Assembly (NCBI GenBank): GCA_903930165.1
Contig: CAIYXO010000113.1
Coordinates: 1 to 12,992, forward strand
Origin: an uncultured Verrucomicrobiota bacterium
Lineage (GTDB): Bacteria > Verrucomicrobiota > Verrucomicrobiia > Limisphaerales > UBA9464
Direction: 5' to 3'
DNA: 12,992 bases
Positions 6,915 to 12,992 of this stretch are shown here, one piece after another. The notes beneath the pieces were generated by a model. It did no database searches. It saw only the letters and a list, made by a program, of their open reading frames with translations, and was not told the DNA's origin. Position 1 is the stretch's first letter. Each line of letters begins with the position of its first letter. The translations under genes and the position numbers were made by a program.

Positions 6915-7793
6915 TCAGAAGGTGACGGCCTGGAGCCAACCGGTCGATCCGAAGCGCTTTTGGAACGGTTCGATGACGGCGTCGGCCTTCGATCGGGAAT
7001 GGAAGATGCCGAAGGTCGTGGAACCGCTTCCCGACATCAATGCCGCCCAGGCACCGTGTTCCCGGAGGACTTCCTGGTAGAGCCGGAGGATGGGATACTT
7101 GGTCAGCGCCGGAGCCTCGAGGGAGTTGTACATCGCGGAGCCGGCCGCGGTGAGGTCGCCCGACTGGAACTTGGCCGCAAGGTCGGCGGCGCGACCCGGG
7201 GTTCCGTTGAGCGCGGCGGGATGCCGGGCGAGTTCCCCGTAAGCCCAAGCGGTGGAGATGCCGAAGCCGGGATGGAACAGCAGCATGGCGCAGCCCTTCA
7301 GCGCCTGGAAGGGTTCCAATCCGACGACCTTCTCGCCACGGCCGGTCGCAAGCGCAGGACGGTCTTGGAGGAAGAAATTGACGTCCGAACCCAGCGCGGC
7401 AGCGAGGAGATCGATCCGGGCGACGTCCAAGGGAAAGCCGAACATCTCGTTCAGCCCCTGGAGGGTGTGGGCGGCGTTGGAGCTTCCCCCACCCAGACCC
7501 GCGGCGAGAGGGATGCGCTTTGCCAGGTGGATGCGGACTCCTTGCCCGGAGAGCCTGGCGGCTTCCAGGAACTGGTTGGCGGCGCGGACGACGAGATTGG
7601 AGGAGTCGACCGGCAATTCCGGCTGATCGCAGGTGAATTGGACCCCCGGGGCCGTGGACTGGGCGAACTCCAGTTCGTCGTGCAGGGGCACGTGGTGAAA
7701 GAGGGTCTCCAGCTCATGGAAACCATCCACCCGCTTCCCGAGGATGTTCAGGAGCAGGTTGACCTTGCAGGGGGAGAGACGGCGCAGGGACAT
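6915..7793 (-). CDS. ispE: 4-diphosphocytidyl-2-C-methyl-D-erythritol kinase
   Basis: IspE phosphorylates the 2-hydroxyl of CDP-methylerythritol with ATP, a cytoplasmic step of the non-mevalonate (MEP) pathway to isoprenoid precursors. The product has 292 residues, close to the usual length. Features are a start-proximal SPCKVNLLL with Lys10 (the family's PAKINL), the GHMP-kinase ATP loop PLAAGLGGGSSNAA at 95-108, the catalytic Asp137 in GSDVNFF, and a C-terminal LMSGSGSTTFGIF glycine motif. Two small departures from the common motif are Cys9 for Ala and Asn139 for Pro. The ATG at 7793 puts the conserved N-terminus in the expected place, but it has no Shine-Dalgarno sequence. A terminator-like hairpin ends 5 bp before it. 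Neighbouring genes belong to other pathways. Confidence 0.96.
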   Translation of the reverse strand: MSLRRLSPCKVNLLLNILGKRVDGFHELETLFHHVPLHDELEFAQSTAPGVQFTCDQPELPVDSSNLVVRAANQFLEAARLSGQGVRIHLAKRIPLAAGLGGGSSNAAHTLQGLNEMFGFPLDVARIDLLAAALGSDVNFFLQDRPALATGRGEKVVGLEPFQALKGCAMLLFHPGFGISTAWAYGELARHPAALNGTPGRAADLAAKFQSGDLTAAGSAMYNSLEAPALTKYPILRLYQEVLREHGAWAALMSGSGSTTFGIFHSRSKADAVIEPFQKRFGSTGWLQAVTF

Positions 7794-7798
7794 GGCAG

Positions 7799-7834
7799 AA
7801 AAAAGCCGCGCCAGCAGGGTCGCAGGCGCGGCTT
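7799..7834 (-). terminator. Intrinsic terminator between the lipoprotein gene and ispE
   Basis: On the minus strand a perfect 10-bp stem, AAGCCGCGCC/GGCGCGGCTT (7825-7834 with 7803-7812), has a 12-nt loop and is followed by T residues to 7799. It lies 21 bp after the lipoprotein stop and ends 5 bp before the ispE ATG. It looks like the terminator of the lipoprotein gene, but its position makes it part of any read-through ispE leader. Confidence 0.85.
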
Positions 7835-7855
7835 GGAAAGCGGGTTGGGGAAAAA

Positions 7856-8281
7856 TCAGTCGATCACGCGGAAACGGCTGCCCGGGATGATCGGGGCGAC
7901 GTCCGAGGACTGGAAGCCGAGCGCGTTGTCGGTGGCGAGGATCGTGCCCTTGCCGAGCGGTCCGGGCTTGTAGCTGTCCGGATACACCTTCCCGTCGGGC
8001 TTGATGTAGGGCTCGCTCGGGATCGGGAAGCTGAGGACCTCGACCGCGCCGACCACGGTGCGGCCGATGGTGCGGTTCACGCCCTTGATCGCGCCGACAG
8101 CGCCGCCATTGACGCCGCCGAACAGGACACCCTGCTCATAGCTGCGCTGGACCTCGCCCATGCGGAACGGCTCGGAAAGGTTGTTGAGGCCACGCCCGAG
8201 CTTCTGCTCGGCGCTGGTGCAGCCGACGAAAGCCGCGGCCGCGGTCACAAGGAGACAAAGGGGCTTGAGGTGGGAGCGCAT
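7856..8281 (-). CDS. Small lipoprotein, TIGR04073-like (exosortase system-associated family)
   Basis: The product has 141 residues from the ATG at 8281. I chose this start because it gives a compact lipoprotein signal, MRSHLKPL, then a hydrophobic run ending in FVGC with Cys21; the upstream ATG at 8332 would add 17 residues in front of it. After the Cys comes QKLGRGLNNLSEP, which resembles the KLGRGL signature I recall for TIGR04073. That is a family of small proteins of unknown function found in genomes with exosortase/PEP-CTERM systems, mainly in Verrucomicrobiota. A Gly/Val-rich middle (GVLFGGVNGGAVGAIKGVNRT) could insert in or lie against the membrane, and a hydrophilic C-terminal third is rich in Pro and Tyr. 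No exosortase gene is in the window. A strong terminator follows. Family assignment is from memory. Confidence 0.75.
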   Translation of the reverse strand: MRSHLKPLCLLVTAAAAFVGCTSAEQKLGRGLNNLSEPFRMGEVQRSYEQGVLFGGVNGGAVGAIKGVNRTIGRTVVGAVEVLSFPIPSEPYIKPDGKVYPDSYKPGPLGKGTILATDNALGFQSSDVAPIIPGSRFRVID

Positions 8282-8364
8282 AAATTTCTTGTGTGAACGG
8301 AGAAAGCCTAGAGGGAGACCCGGAGCGTGCAAGCCCGGACTTCAAAGCGGGGCTTATTCACAGG

Positions 8365-9414
8365 TTATTCCGTGTCCTCAGGGTCATGTTTCGAGACCTC
8401 GACGGCCATCTCGGCCGGCTTGGGATCGTTCCGGGCCCACCACCAGGCGATGACGGTGCTGATCTCGTAGAGCAGGTGCAGCGGCACCGCGAGCAGCATC
8501 ATGTTCACCGGACTGCCGTCCGGGGTGATGAAGGCCGCGACCACCAGCACGCCCACGACCACGTAGGCGCGCATCTTGCGCAGCTTGATGTGGTCCAGGA
8601 TGCCGATCTTCACCAGCGTCAACAGGATCAACGGCAACTGGAACGCCGCTCCCATGCCCAACATGAACCAGCAGACGAAGCTGATGTACTCGTCCGCCTT
8701 CCATTCGTCGGCGGCAAACCCCAGCCAGTTCGAGAAGCTGACCGTGGTGCTGAGGCAGATGATGAGGATGACGAAGTAGCAGAAGGCGACTCCGAGCAGG
8801 AACAGGAAGGTCGCCCAGCCCGCGACCCGGTACAGGAACGCCTTCTCGTGGTTGTGCAGAGCAGGAAGGATGAACTGCGCCAGGAAGAAGAGGACGAACG
8901 GAATCGACACCGTGATCCCGCCGAACATCGCGATCTGCATCACGATGGAGAAGGCGGTCACCGGCCCCAGCGTCTTCAGCTGCACGGTGAACTCCCGCGT
9001 CAGCCCGGCCGGGAAGTTGGTCTCCGGACGGAGGGTCATCACCAGGTTGGATCCCACCAGAGCGGGCTCCATCCGGAAAACCGAGTCCTTGTTGGTGGAG
9101 ACGTCCGGGATGCCCGATTCCGCCGGGCGCATCTTCGAGACCACATTGGTCCCCAGCAGGAAGAACACACGGGCCTCGGAAGTCGTGCGGACGCCTTCCG
9201 CCCTCTCGAGCGGCCAGGTGAGGAAGCGGATGACGTAGTTGCTGCCGCTGAGACAGACGCCGAATCCCAGGAAGATGACGATGGCACACTTGATCAGTGT
9301 CCATCGCAGGTCCTCAAGATGCTCCAGGAAGGTCTTCACCGGCCCCCCGGCATCCTCTTCCTGATCCCAGGACGGGCGGGAAGAGGCGTCTTGGTTCTCG
9401 TATTCGTCGGCCAT
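8365..9414 (-). CDS. tatC: Sec-independent protein translocase TatC
   Basis: TatC is the inner-membrane receptor that binds twin-arginine signal peptides of folded proteins and assembles with TatA to export them. The product has 349 residues, longer than the usual 240-260. Six membrane segments can be seen: about 42-64, 153-186, 198-224, 244-270, 282-298 and 303-326. The N-terminal FLEHLEDLR is the signal-binding motif, Glu190 in HNHEKAF corresponds to E. coli Glu103, and FITPDGSP precedes the last segment. Two features are odd. The first periplasmic loop, from about 68 to 150, is some 55 residues longer than in E. coli, and the conserved Glu of FExP (E. coli Glu170) is Gln259 in AAFQLP. It lies 76 bp after tatA, and no Shine-Dalgarno sequence is clear. 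Confidence 0.95.
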   Translation of the reverse strand: MADEYENQDASSRPSWDQEEDAGGPVKTFLEHLEDLRWTLIKCAIVIFLGFGVCLSGSNYVIRFLTWPLERAEGVRTTSEARVFFLLGTNVVSKMRPAESGIPDVSTNKDSVFRMEPALVGSNLVMTLRPETNFPAGLTREFTVQLKTLGPVTAFSIVMQIAMFGGITVSIPFVLFFLAQFILPALHNHEKAFLYRVAGWATFLFLLGVAFCYFVILIICLSTTVSFSNWLGFAADEWKADEYISFVCWFMLGMGAAFQLPLILLTLVKIGILDHIKLRKMRAYVVVGVLVVAAFITPDGSPVNMMLLAVPLHLLYEISTVIAWWWARNDPKPAEMAVEVSKHDPEDTE

Positions 9415-9442
9415 GCGGTCGGTGCGCGTCCGTGGAAATGGA

Positions 9443-9465
9443 AACGGCGGTCAGCGACCGCCGTT
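9443..9465 (-). other. Hairpin in the tatA-tatC gap (possible attenuator)
   Basis: A perfect 10-bp stem, AACGGCGGTC/GACCGCCGTT, has a 3-nt loop. On the minus strand it is followed by TTTCCATTTCC, a weak T-rich tail. A 14-bp perfect palindrome, CCCGGAATTCCGGG, lies at 9473-9486, just upstream of it in transcription order. Either could terminate part of the transcription after tatA, lowering tatC relative to tatA, or protect the tatA message. Confidence 0.45.
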
Positions 9466-9490
9466 GCGGGATCCCGGAATTCCGGGGGTC

Positions 9491-9742
9491 TCAGGCCTTC
9501 GGACCGTGCGAGACGCTGTCCTGGGTGGGACGGACCGCCGGCGGAGGATTGTGGGCCGGCTCGTCCATGGCGCGCTGGACCTCGTCCTGCACGTCGCGGG
9601 AAGCCTTCTTGAACTCCTTGATGCCCGTGCCGACACCCTTCATCAGCTCCGGCACCTTCTTCGCGCCGAAAAGGACGAGGACCACGATCGCGATCCACAT
9701 GATTTCGGTGCCACCGATGAATGCCAGACTAGGACTCGTCAT
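9491..9742 (-). CDS. tatA: Sec-independent translocase protein TatA
   Basis: TatA forms the pore-like oligomer that lets folded Tat substrates cross the membrane once TatC has bound them. The product has 83 residues, a normal length. The N-terminal membrane helix, about residues 7-24 (FIGGTEIMWIAIVVLVLF), carries the polar Glu13. It is followed by the hinge and signature FGAKKVPELMKGVG and an amphipathic helix to about residue 50. The rest is a hydrophilic, Pro-rich tail. The sequence cannot exclude a TatB role, but the FGAKKVPEL form and the single copy beside tatC favour TatA. The ATG is preceded by GGAG about 10 nt upstream. The lpxD stop lies 123 bp upstream with no clear terminator between, so a common transcript is possible. 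Confidence 0.93.
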   Translation of the reverse strand: MTSPSLAFIGGTEIMWIAIVVLVLFGAKKVPELMKGVGTGIKEFKKASRDVQDEVQRAMDEPAHNPPPAVRPTQDSVSHGPKA

Positions 9743-9865
9743 AATTCAGTTTCTCCAAAAAGGACGGGAAAAGCGTAGAAGCCGCGGACCCGACGTACAA
9801 GGTGCAAAAGCCCCGCGATCTCCCACGGAACGTACGTCTGTCGACGGACGGGCCGCCTCCCGCCT

Positions 9866-10900
9866 TCAATCCGTCGTCGCCAAACCCTCTCCGGTCCGCC
9901 GCTCCAACTCGCTCACTCGGCGAAGCAGCTCCGGCAACCGTTCCATCGCGAGGTACTGACGCTTGATCAGCCGATCCGGGGCGGCCGGGGAACCCATCCA
10001 CTTCTGTCCCTCCGGCACGTTGTGCATGACTCCGGACTGCGCCGCGATCGTCGCGCGGTCGCCGATCCGGAGATGTCCAGCCAGGCCCACCTGGCCGGCG
10101 ATGGTGACGTAGTTGCCGATCTTGGTGCTCCCGGCGATGCCCACTTGGGCCACGATGATGCAGTGCTCGCCGATGCTGACGTTGTGGGCGATCTGAACGA
10201 GATTGTCGATCTTGGTGCCCCGGCCGATCACGGTCGCCCCAAGTGCCGCACGGTCGATGGTCACATTCGCGCCGATTTCCACGTCGTCGTGGATCACCAC
10301 CTGTCCGACCTGGGGCACCTTGCGGTGCTCACCGCGATCGAACACGTATCCGAAGCCGTCCGCTCCGATGACCGATCCCGAATGGATCCGCACACGGCGT
10401 CCAAGCGAGGTCCTCGGATACAGGGTCACGTTGGGGAACAGTCGGCAGCCGTCCCCCAGCACGGAATCATCGCCGACCGACACCCGGCCGATCAGGACCA
10501 CATCCGGGCCGATCCTGGCCCGTTCGCCGACGACGCAGTGGGGACCGATGTGGGCGGATGGATCGACCTTGGCGCTCTCGGCGACCACGGCCGAAGGATG
10601 CACACCTGGGGCATAATGGGGCTCCGGGAAGAAAAGCGGCAGCACCTGGGCGAAGGCGACACGCGCGTTGTCGACCCGGATCAGCACCTTGCCGGACACC
10701 GAGGTGAAGTCGCCGGCAACCAGGACCGCGGTGGCGGCGCTCTGGTCCGCGCGGCCGAAGTAGCTTTCGTTCTCCGCGAAAGTCAGGTCGCCCGGCCTCG
10801 CCCCGTCGGCAGGGGCGAAACCCTGGATGACCGTCTGGGGATCCCCGACGACACGTCCGGCCACCTTTTCGGCGATGGCTGCCGCGGTGAAGGTGGGCAT
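9866..10900 (-). CDS. lpxD: UDP-3-O-acylglucosamine N-acyltransferase
   Basis: LpxD transfers a 3-hydroxyacyl chain from acyl carrier protein to the amine of UDP-3-O-acylglucosamine in the cytoplasm, an early step of lipid A synthesis; it indicates a lipopolysaccharide-bearing outer membrane. The product has 344 residues (E. coli has 341). An N-terminal uridine-binding domain to about residue 100 includes GARPGDLTFAENESYF. A left-handed beta-helix of hexapeptide repeats spans about 100-290 (HPSAVV, IGPHCVVGERARIGPDV, and others). The catalytic His239 is in QIAHNVSIGEH. C-terminal helices follow, with LPELLRRVSELERR. The ATG at 10900 matches the family start. The frame stays open to 11125, but the extra residues have no LpxD features. 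Other lipid A genes are not in the window. Confidence 0.96.
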   Translation of the reverse strand: MPTFTAAAIAEKVAGRVVGDPQTVIQGFAPADGARPGDLTFAENESYFGRADQSAATAVLVAGDFTSVSGKVLIRVDNARVAFAQVLPLFFPEPHYAPGVHPSAVVAESAKVDPSAHIGPHCVVGERARIGPDVVLIGRVSVGDDSVLGDGCRLFPNVTLYPRTSLGRRVRIHSGSVIGADGFGYVFDRGEHRKVPQVGQVVIHDDVEIGANVTIDRAALGATVIGRGTKIDNLVQIAHNVSIGEHCIIVAQVGIAGSTKIGNYVTIAGQVGLAGHLRIGDRATIAAQSGVMHNVPEGQKWMGSPAAPDRLIKRQYLAMERLPELLRRVSELERRTGEGLATTD

Positions 10901-10935
10901 GTCAGGCGTTCCGGAAGGTGGAGTCGTGGCGGGAA

Positions 10936-10975
10936 CCGGGAAAACCCGGGGCGAAAGCCGCTCCCGAGGGAGCGG
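10936..10975. other. Two tandem hairpins upstream of lpxD
   Basis: CCGGG-AAAA-CCCGG at 10936-10949 and CCGCTCCC-GA-GGGAGCGG at 10958-10975 are perfect short inverted repeats, 36 to 75 bp before the lpxD start on the minus strand. They may lie in its leader. No T-run follows on either strand, so termination is unlikely. The function is unknown. Confidence 0.35.
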
Positions 10976-11142
10976 ACGCGGAGGCGTAGGGATTGAACAT
11001 GTTCGGACAATGCGGATTCCGGCTGCAAAAACAGGCGGTTCCCGCGGTTCCACGCAGAATACGTAGGGTCTGGACGCAGACAATCCCGGTTTTCCGACCA
11101 AGGTCCCGATGAAAGTTTTCGACATGAATTATGACAAAACCG

Positions 11143-11170
11143 TTGACCTTTCGAATCTTCGCCTTAGAAC
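11143..11170 (+). promoter_or_regulatory. Candidate sigma70-type promoter of tRNA-Asp
   Basis: TTGACC at 11143-11148 and TAGAAC at 11165-11170 are separated by 16 bp. The second element ends 13 bp before the tRNA. The -35 element is close to consensus and the -10 is weaker. The location directly before a stable RNA gene supports the call. Confidence 0.55.
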
Positions 11171-11183
11171 AGCGCTCCCCCGC

Positions 11184-11260
11184 GGGGGTGTAGCTCAACT
11201 GGTTAGAGCGCTGCCCTGTCACGGCAGAGGTTACGGGTTCGAGCCCCGCCACTCCCGCCA
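11184..11260 (+). tRNA. tRNA-Asp (anticodon GTC)
   Basis: The 77-nt sequence folds as a complete cloverleaf. The acceptor stem GGGGGTG pairs with CACTCCC, with one G-U pair. The D-arm is GCTC/GAGC. The anticodon stem CTGCC/GGCAG holds the loop CTGTCAC with anticodon GTC, read at the sequence's Asp codons. The T-loop is TTCGAGC. The discriminator base is G73, as expected for tRNA-Asp, and the CCA end is encoded. The outermost T-stem pair is A49-C65, a mismatch. The gene stands alone with its own candidate promoter and a clear terminator. Confidence 0.97.
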
Positions 11261-11274
11261 CTTTTCCCGCGGAC

Positions 11275-11305
11275 AAACCGGCCCCCACGGCCGGTTTCAT
11301 TTTTT
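11275..11305 (+). terminator. Intrinsic terminator after tRNA-Asp
   Basis: A perfect 9-bp stem, AAACCGGCC/GGCCGGTTT, has a 5-nt loop and is followed by CA and six T residues. It begins 15 bp after the tRNA 3' end, so the tRNA is most likely transcribed separately from the esterase gene downstream. Confidence 0.9.
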
Positions 11306-11375
11306 CCGGGATCGGATTCCTCCATCCCGCCTCCCTGCCGCTTGTCGGACGGCGCTGTTCGGGGTTTCCTGAGCC

Positions 11376-12482
11376 ATGCCCTCGCCGCTTCGATTTCCGG
11401 TCTCACCCCGCTTCGTGTCCGCATTCCTGGCCGCCCTCGTGGGTGCCCTGGTCACCGTGGGTTGCCACCCAGGCGGCACCGGTCCTTCGGCCTACTCGGA
11501 GAATCCCGGAACCAACGGCAACGGCTCGGTCACCATCGCTCCGCCCTACTCCGTCGACCCCGACCTCAAGGACCGCGGCAATCCCAAGGGACGCAGCTTC
11601 GAGTTCCGCATGGCGCTCGCGGAGAGCCGGATCTTCCGCGGCGACGATCCGACGCTGGAACCGGCGAAGAAGGCGGTGCGCACGGAACGGAAGATCTTCG
11701 TCTATGTTCCGGCCGCCTATCGGGACGGCACACCGGCCCCGGTCCTGGTCACCCACGACGGCCCGAGCCAGCTCGAACTGGTCCGGAACGCCCTCGACAA
11801 CCTGACCGTTTCCAAGGACCCGGCCCGCCGTCTCCCGCCGTTCGTCGTGATCGCCGTCGAGAACGGGGGCAACGACGGCAAGAACAGCGAGCGCGGACTC
11901 GAGTACGACACGATGTCCGACCGCTTCGCACGGTTCATCAACGACGAGGTCTTCGCGGCCGTCCAAGCCCACCCGGAACTCAGGTCCGCCTACCCGCGGT
12001 TCTCCATCACGCCGAATCCGTGGGGCCGCGCCACCATGGGCTGCAGCTCCGGCGGCGCCGCGGCGCTCTCCATGGCCTGGTTCCGGCCCGACCTCTTCCG
12101 CCGTGTCGTCGCCTATTCGGGCACCTTCGTGGACCAACAGGACGACGATGCGCCGGAGGAGGCGCAGTACCCGTACGGAGCGTGGGAATACCACTCGAGC
12201 ATGAAGCTGATCGCCAACGGCCCCCGGAAGCCGCTCCGCATCTTCACCCACGTCTCCGAGAACGACCTCCGCGCCAAGGATCCGGAAGGCACCCAGCACA
12301 ACTGGGTCATGGCCGGCTTCAGGACCGAGGAAGCCCTGCAGCAAAAGGGCTACGACCACCGCTTCGTCTTCACCAAGGCCACTGGACACTGCGACCGTCG
12401 GGTTTTCGAGCAGACCCTCGCCGACACGCTGGTCTGGCTGTGGCGCGGTTACCACGATCCGGCCATGGGCGCCTCGCACTGA
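11376..12482 (+). CDS. Secreted esterase-like alpha/beta-hydrolase, probable lipoprotein
   Basis: The product has 368 residues. The N-terminus has Arg6 and Arg12, a hydrophobic core at 13-28, and VTVGC with Cys30, a fair but not perfect lipobox; it could instead be cleaved by signal peptidase I. The body resembles the putative esterase family PF00756 (esterase D, feruloyl esterase and enterochelin esterase types). RKIFVYVPAAY at 105-115 and PVLVTHDGPSQ at 122-132 form the early strands. The nucleophile elbow is MGCSSGGAAALSMAW, with Ser224 in GxSxG. Likely triad partners are Asp297 in SENDLRAKD and His338 in ATGHCDRR. It would hydrolyse an ester outside the cytoplasm, perhaps on plant polysaccharide or a siderophore, but the substrate is not shown. 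The ATG lies 70 bp after the tRNA terminator without a clear Shine-Dalgarno sequence. Confidence 0.82.
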   Translation: MPSPLRFPVSPRFVSAFLAALVGALVTVGCHPGGTGPSAYSENPGTNGNGSVTIAPPYSVDPDLKDRGNPKGRSFEFRMALAESRIFRGDDPTLEPAKKAVRTERKIFVYVPAAYRDGTPAPVLVTHDGPSQLELVRNALDNLTVSKDPARRLPPFVVIAVENGGNDGKNSERGLEYDTMSDRFARFINDEVFAAVQAHPELRSAYPRFSITPNPWGRATMGCSSGGAAALSMAWFRPDLFRRVVAYSGTFVDQQDDDAPEEAQYPYGAWEYHSSMKLIANGPRKPLRIFTHVSENDLRAKDPEGTQHNWVMAGFRTEEALQQKGYDHRFVFTKATGHCDRRVFEQTLADTLVWLWRGYHDPAMGASH

Positions 12483-12573
12483 CGGGCAAGCCGCAGGATC
12501 GGAAGGAGGTTCGCCCACAGGACATCTTCCCTTCCCCGCTCGCCATTTCCGCGCTTCATCGTAGCGTTGCCGC

Positions 12574-12992
12574 GTGTCGACCTTCGCCGAGAAGCTGGAG
12601 TCCGCAGAGTCCGGAACCCCGGGTGGACTCCAGACCATGGTCGTCCCGGACCTTTGGCAGCAGGAGGCCGTCGGAGCGCTCCGGGCCGGACGCGATGTCG
12701 TCGTCCACGCCCCCACCGGAGCCGGCAAGACGCTCGTCTTCGAGCTCTGGTCGAAGGCGGGCAAGAACCGTGGCCAGGCGATCTACACCGTCCCCACCCG
12801 CGCACTGGCCAACGACAAGCTCGCCGAATGGCGGTCACGGGGCTGGGATGTCGGCATCGCCACCGGCGACCTGGCCGAGAACCTGGACGCCCCGATCCTG
12901 GTTGCCACCCTGGAGACCCAGAAGAACCGCCTCATCCGCGGTGACGGCCCGGCGCTGCTGGTGGTGGACGAGTACCAGATGCTGGGCGACGA
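12574..12992 (+). CDS. Superfamily 2 DNA/RNA helicase, N-terminal part (runs off the window)
   Basis: An open frame of 139 complete codons begins at a GTG (12574) and continues past the right edge. An in-frame TAG at 12562-12564 limits how far upstream it can start; the GTG lies 9 bp after it and has no clear Shine-Dalgarno sequence. Helicase motifs appear in order: LWQQEAV near residue 28 (Q-motif-like), motif I APTGAGKT, motif Ia PTRALAND, motif Ib-like ATLETQ, and motif II VVDEYQML just before the edge. Spacing and motifs fit the N-terminal RecA-like domain of Ski2/Suv3/DEAD-type helicases. The DEYQ box differs from the common DExH/DEAD forms. The substrate (RNA or DNA) cannot be decided from this part. 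It lies 91 bp after the esterase stop on the same strand. Confidence 0.8.
   Translation, partial: MSTFAEKLESAESGTPGGLQTMVVPDLWQQEAVGALRAGRDVVVHAPTGAGKTLVFELWSKAGKNRGQAIYTVPTRALANDKLAEWRSRGWDVGIATGDLAENLDAPILVATLETQKNRLIRGDGPALLVVDEYQMLGD

Noticed and set aside
6895..7248. N-terminal extension of the short-chain dehydrogenase
   Set aside because: It would overlap ispE on the same strand in another frame; MKTLEGRIALVTGAG at 6894 is the normal SDR start and has a Shine-Dalgarno sequence.
10901..11125. N-terminal extension of LpxD by 75 codons
   Set aside because: The ATG at 10900 matches the usual LpxD length and N-terminus; the extension is Pro- and Arg-rich with no conserved features.
11403..12764. 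Minus-strand open frame (453 codons) opposite the esterase
   Set aside because: The plus-strand esterase has a signal sequence, GxSxG and a plausible triad; the antisense frame has no motif and also runs into the helicase coding region.

Overview
The window is GC-rich, gene-dense bacterial DNA. The best taxonomic guess is Verrucomicrobiota. This rests on a small lipoprotein resembling the exosortase-associated TIGR04073 family, a paired DUF1592-type cytochrome c protein and DUF1552 protein (typical of the Planctomycetota-Verrucomicrobiota group), and a Gram-negative lpxD. The taxon is inferred from gene content; there is no rRNA marker here.

Layout. The left edge holds the last codons of a plus-strand Lys/Ala-rich, histone-H1-like protein and a strong intrinsic terminator. 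About 300 bp without a gene follow, carrying copies of an ATCTGCG-based repeat in both orientations. From about 10900 down to 426 every gene is on the minus strand. In transcription order these are lpxD, tatA, tatC, the TIGR04073-like lipoprotein, ispE, a short-chain dehydrogenase, an ABC ATPase, its FtsX-type permease, a DUF1592-type cytochrome c lipoprotein split by a frameshift, and a DUF1552 protein with a twin-arginine-like signal. The strand then switches. A tRNA-Asp(GTC) with a candidate promoter and a clear terminator is followed by a secreted esterase-like lipoprotein, and by the 5' end of a superfamily 2 helicase that runs off the right edge.

How the genes fit together. The minus block mixes envelope and housekeeping functions: lipid A acylation, twin-arginine export, isoprenoid precursor synthesis and an envelope-type ABC transporter. 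It ends in the DUF1592/DUF1552 pair, whose role is unknown. The ATPase/permease pair and the DUF1592/DUF1552 pair each overlap by 4 bp, which suggests translational coupling. An apparent terminator divides the block just before ispE. TatA and TatC could export the DUF1552 protein, whose N-terminus looks like a Tat signal.

I did not find a clearly new multi-gene system. The points most worth following up are the single-base break in the DUF1592 gene, a TatC with an enlarged first periplasmic loop and a Gln at a usually Glu position, a terminator-like hairpin that abuts the ispE start codon, and the dispersed ATCTGCG repeats.
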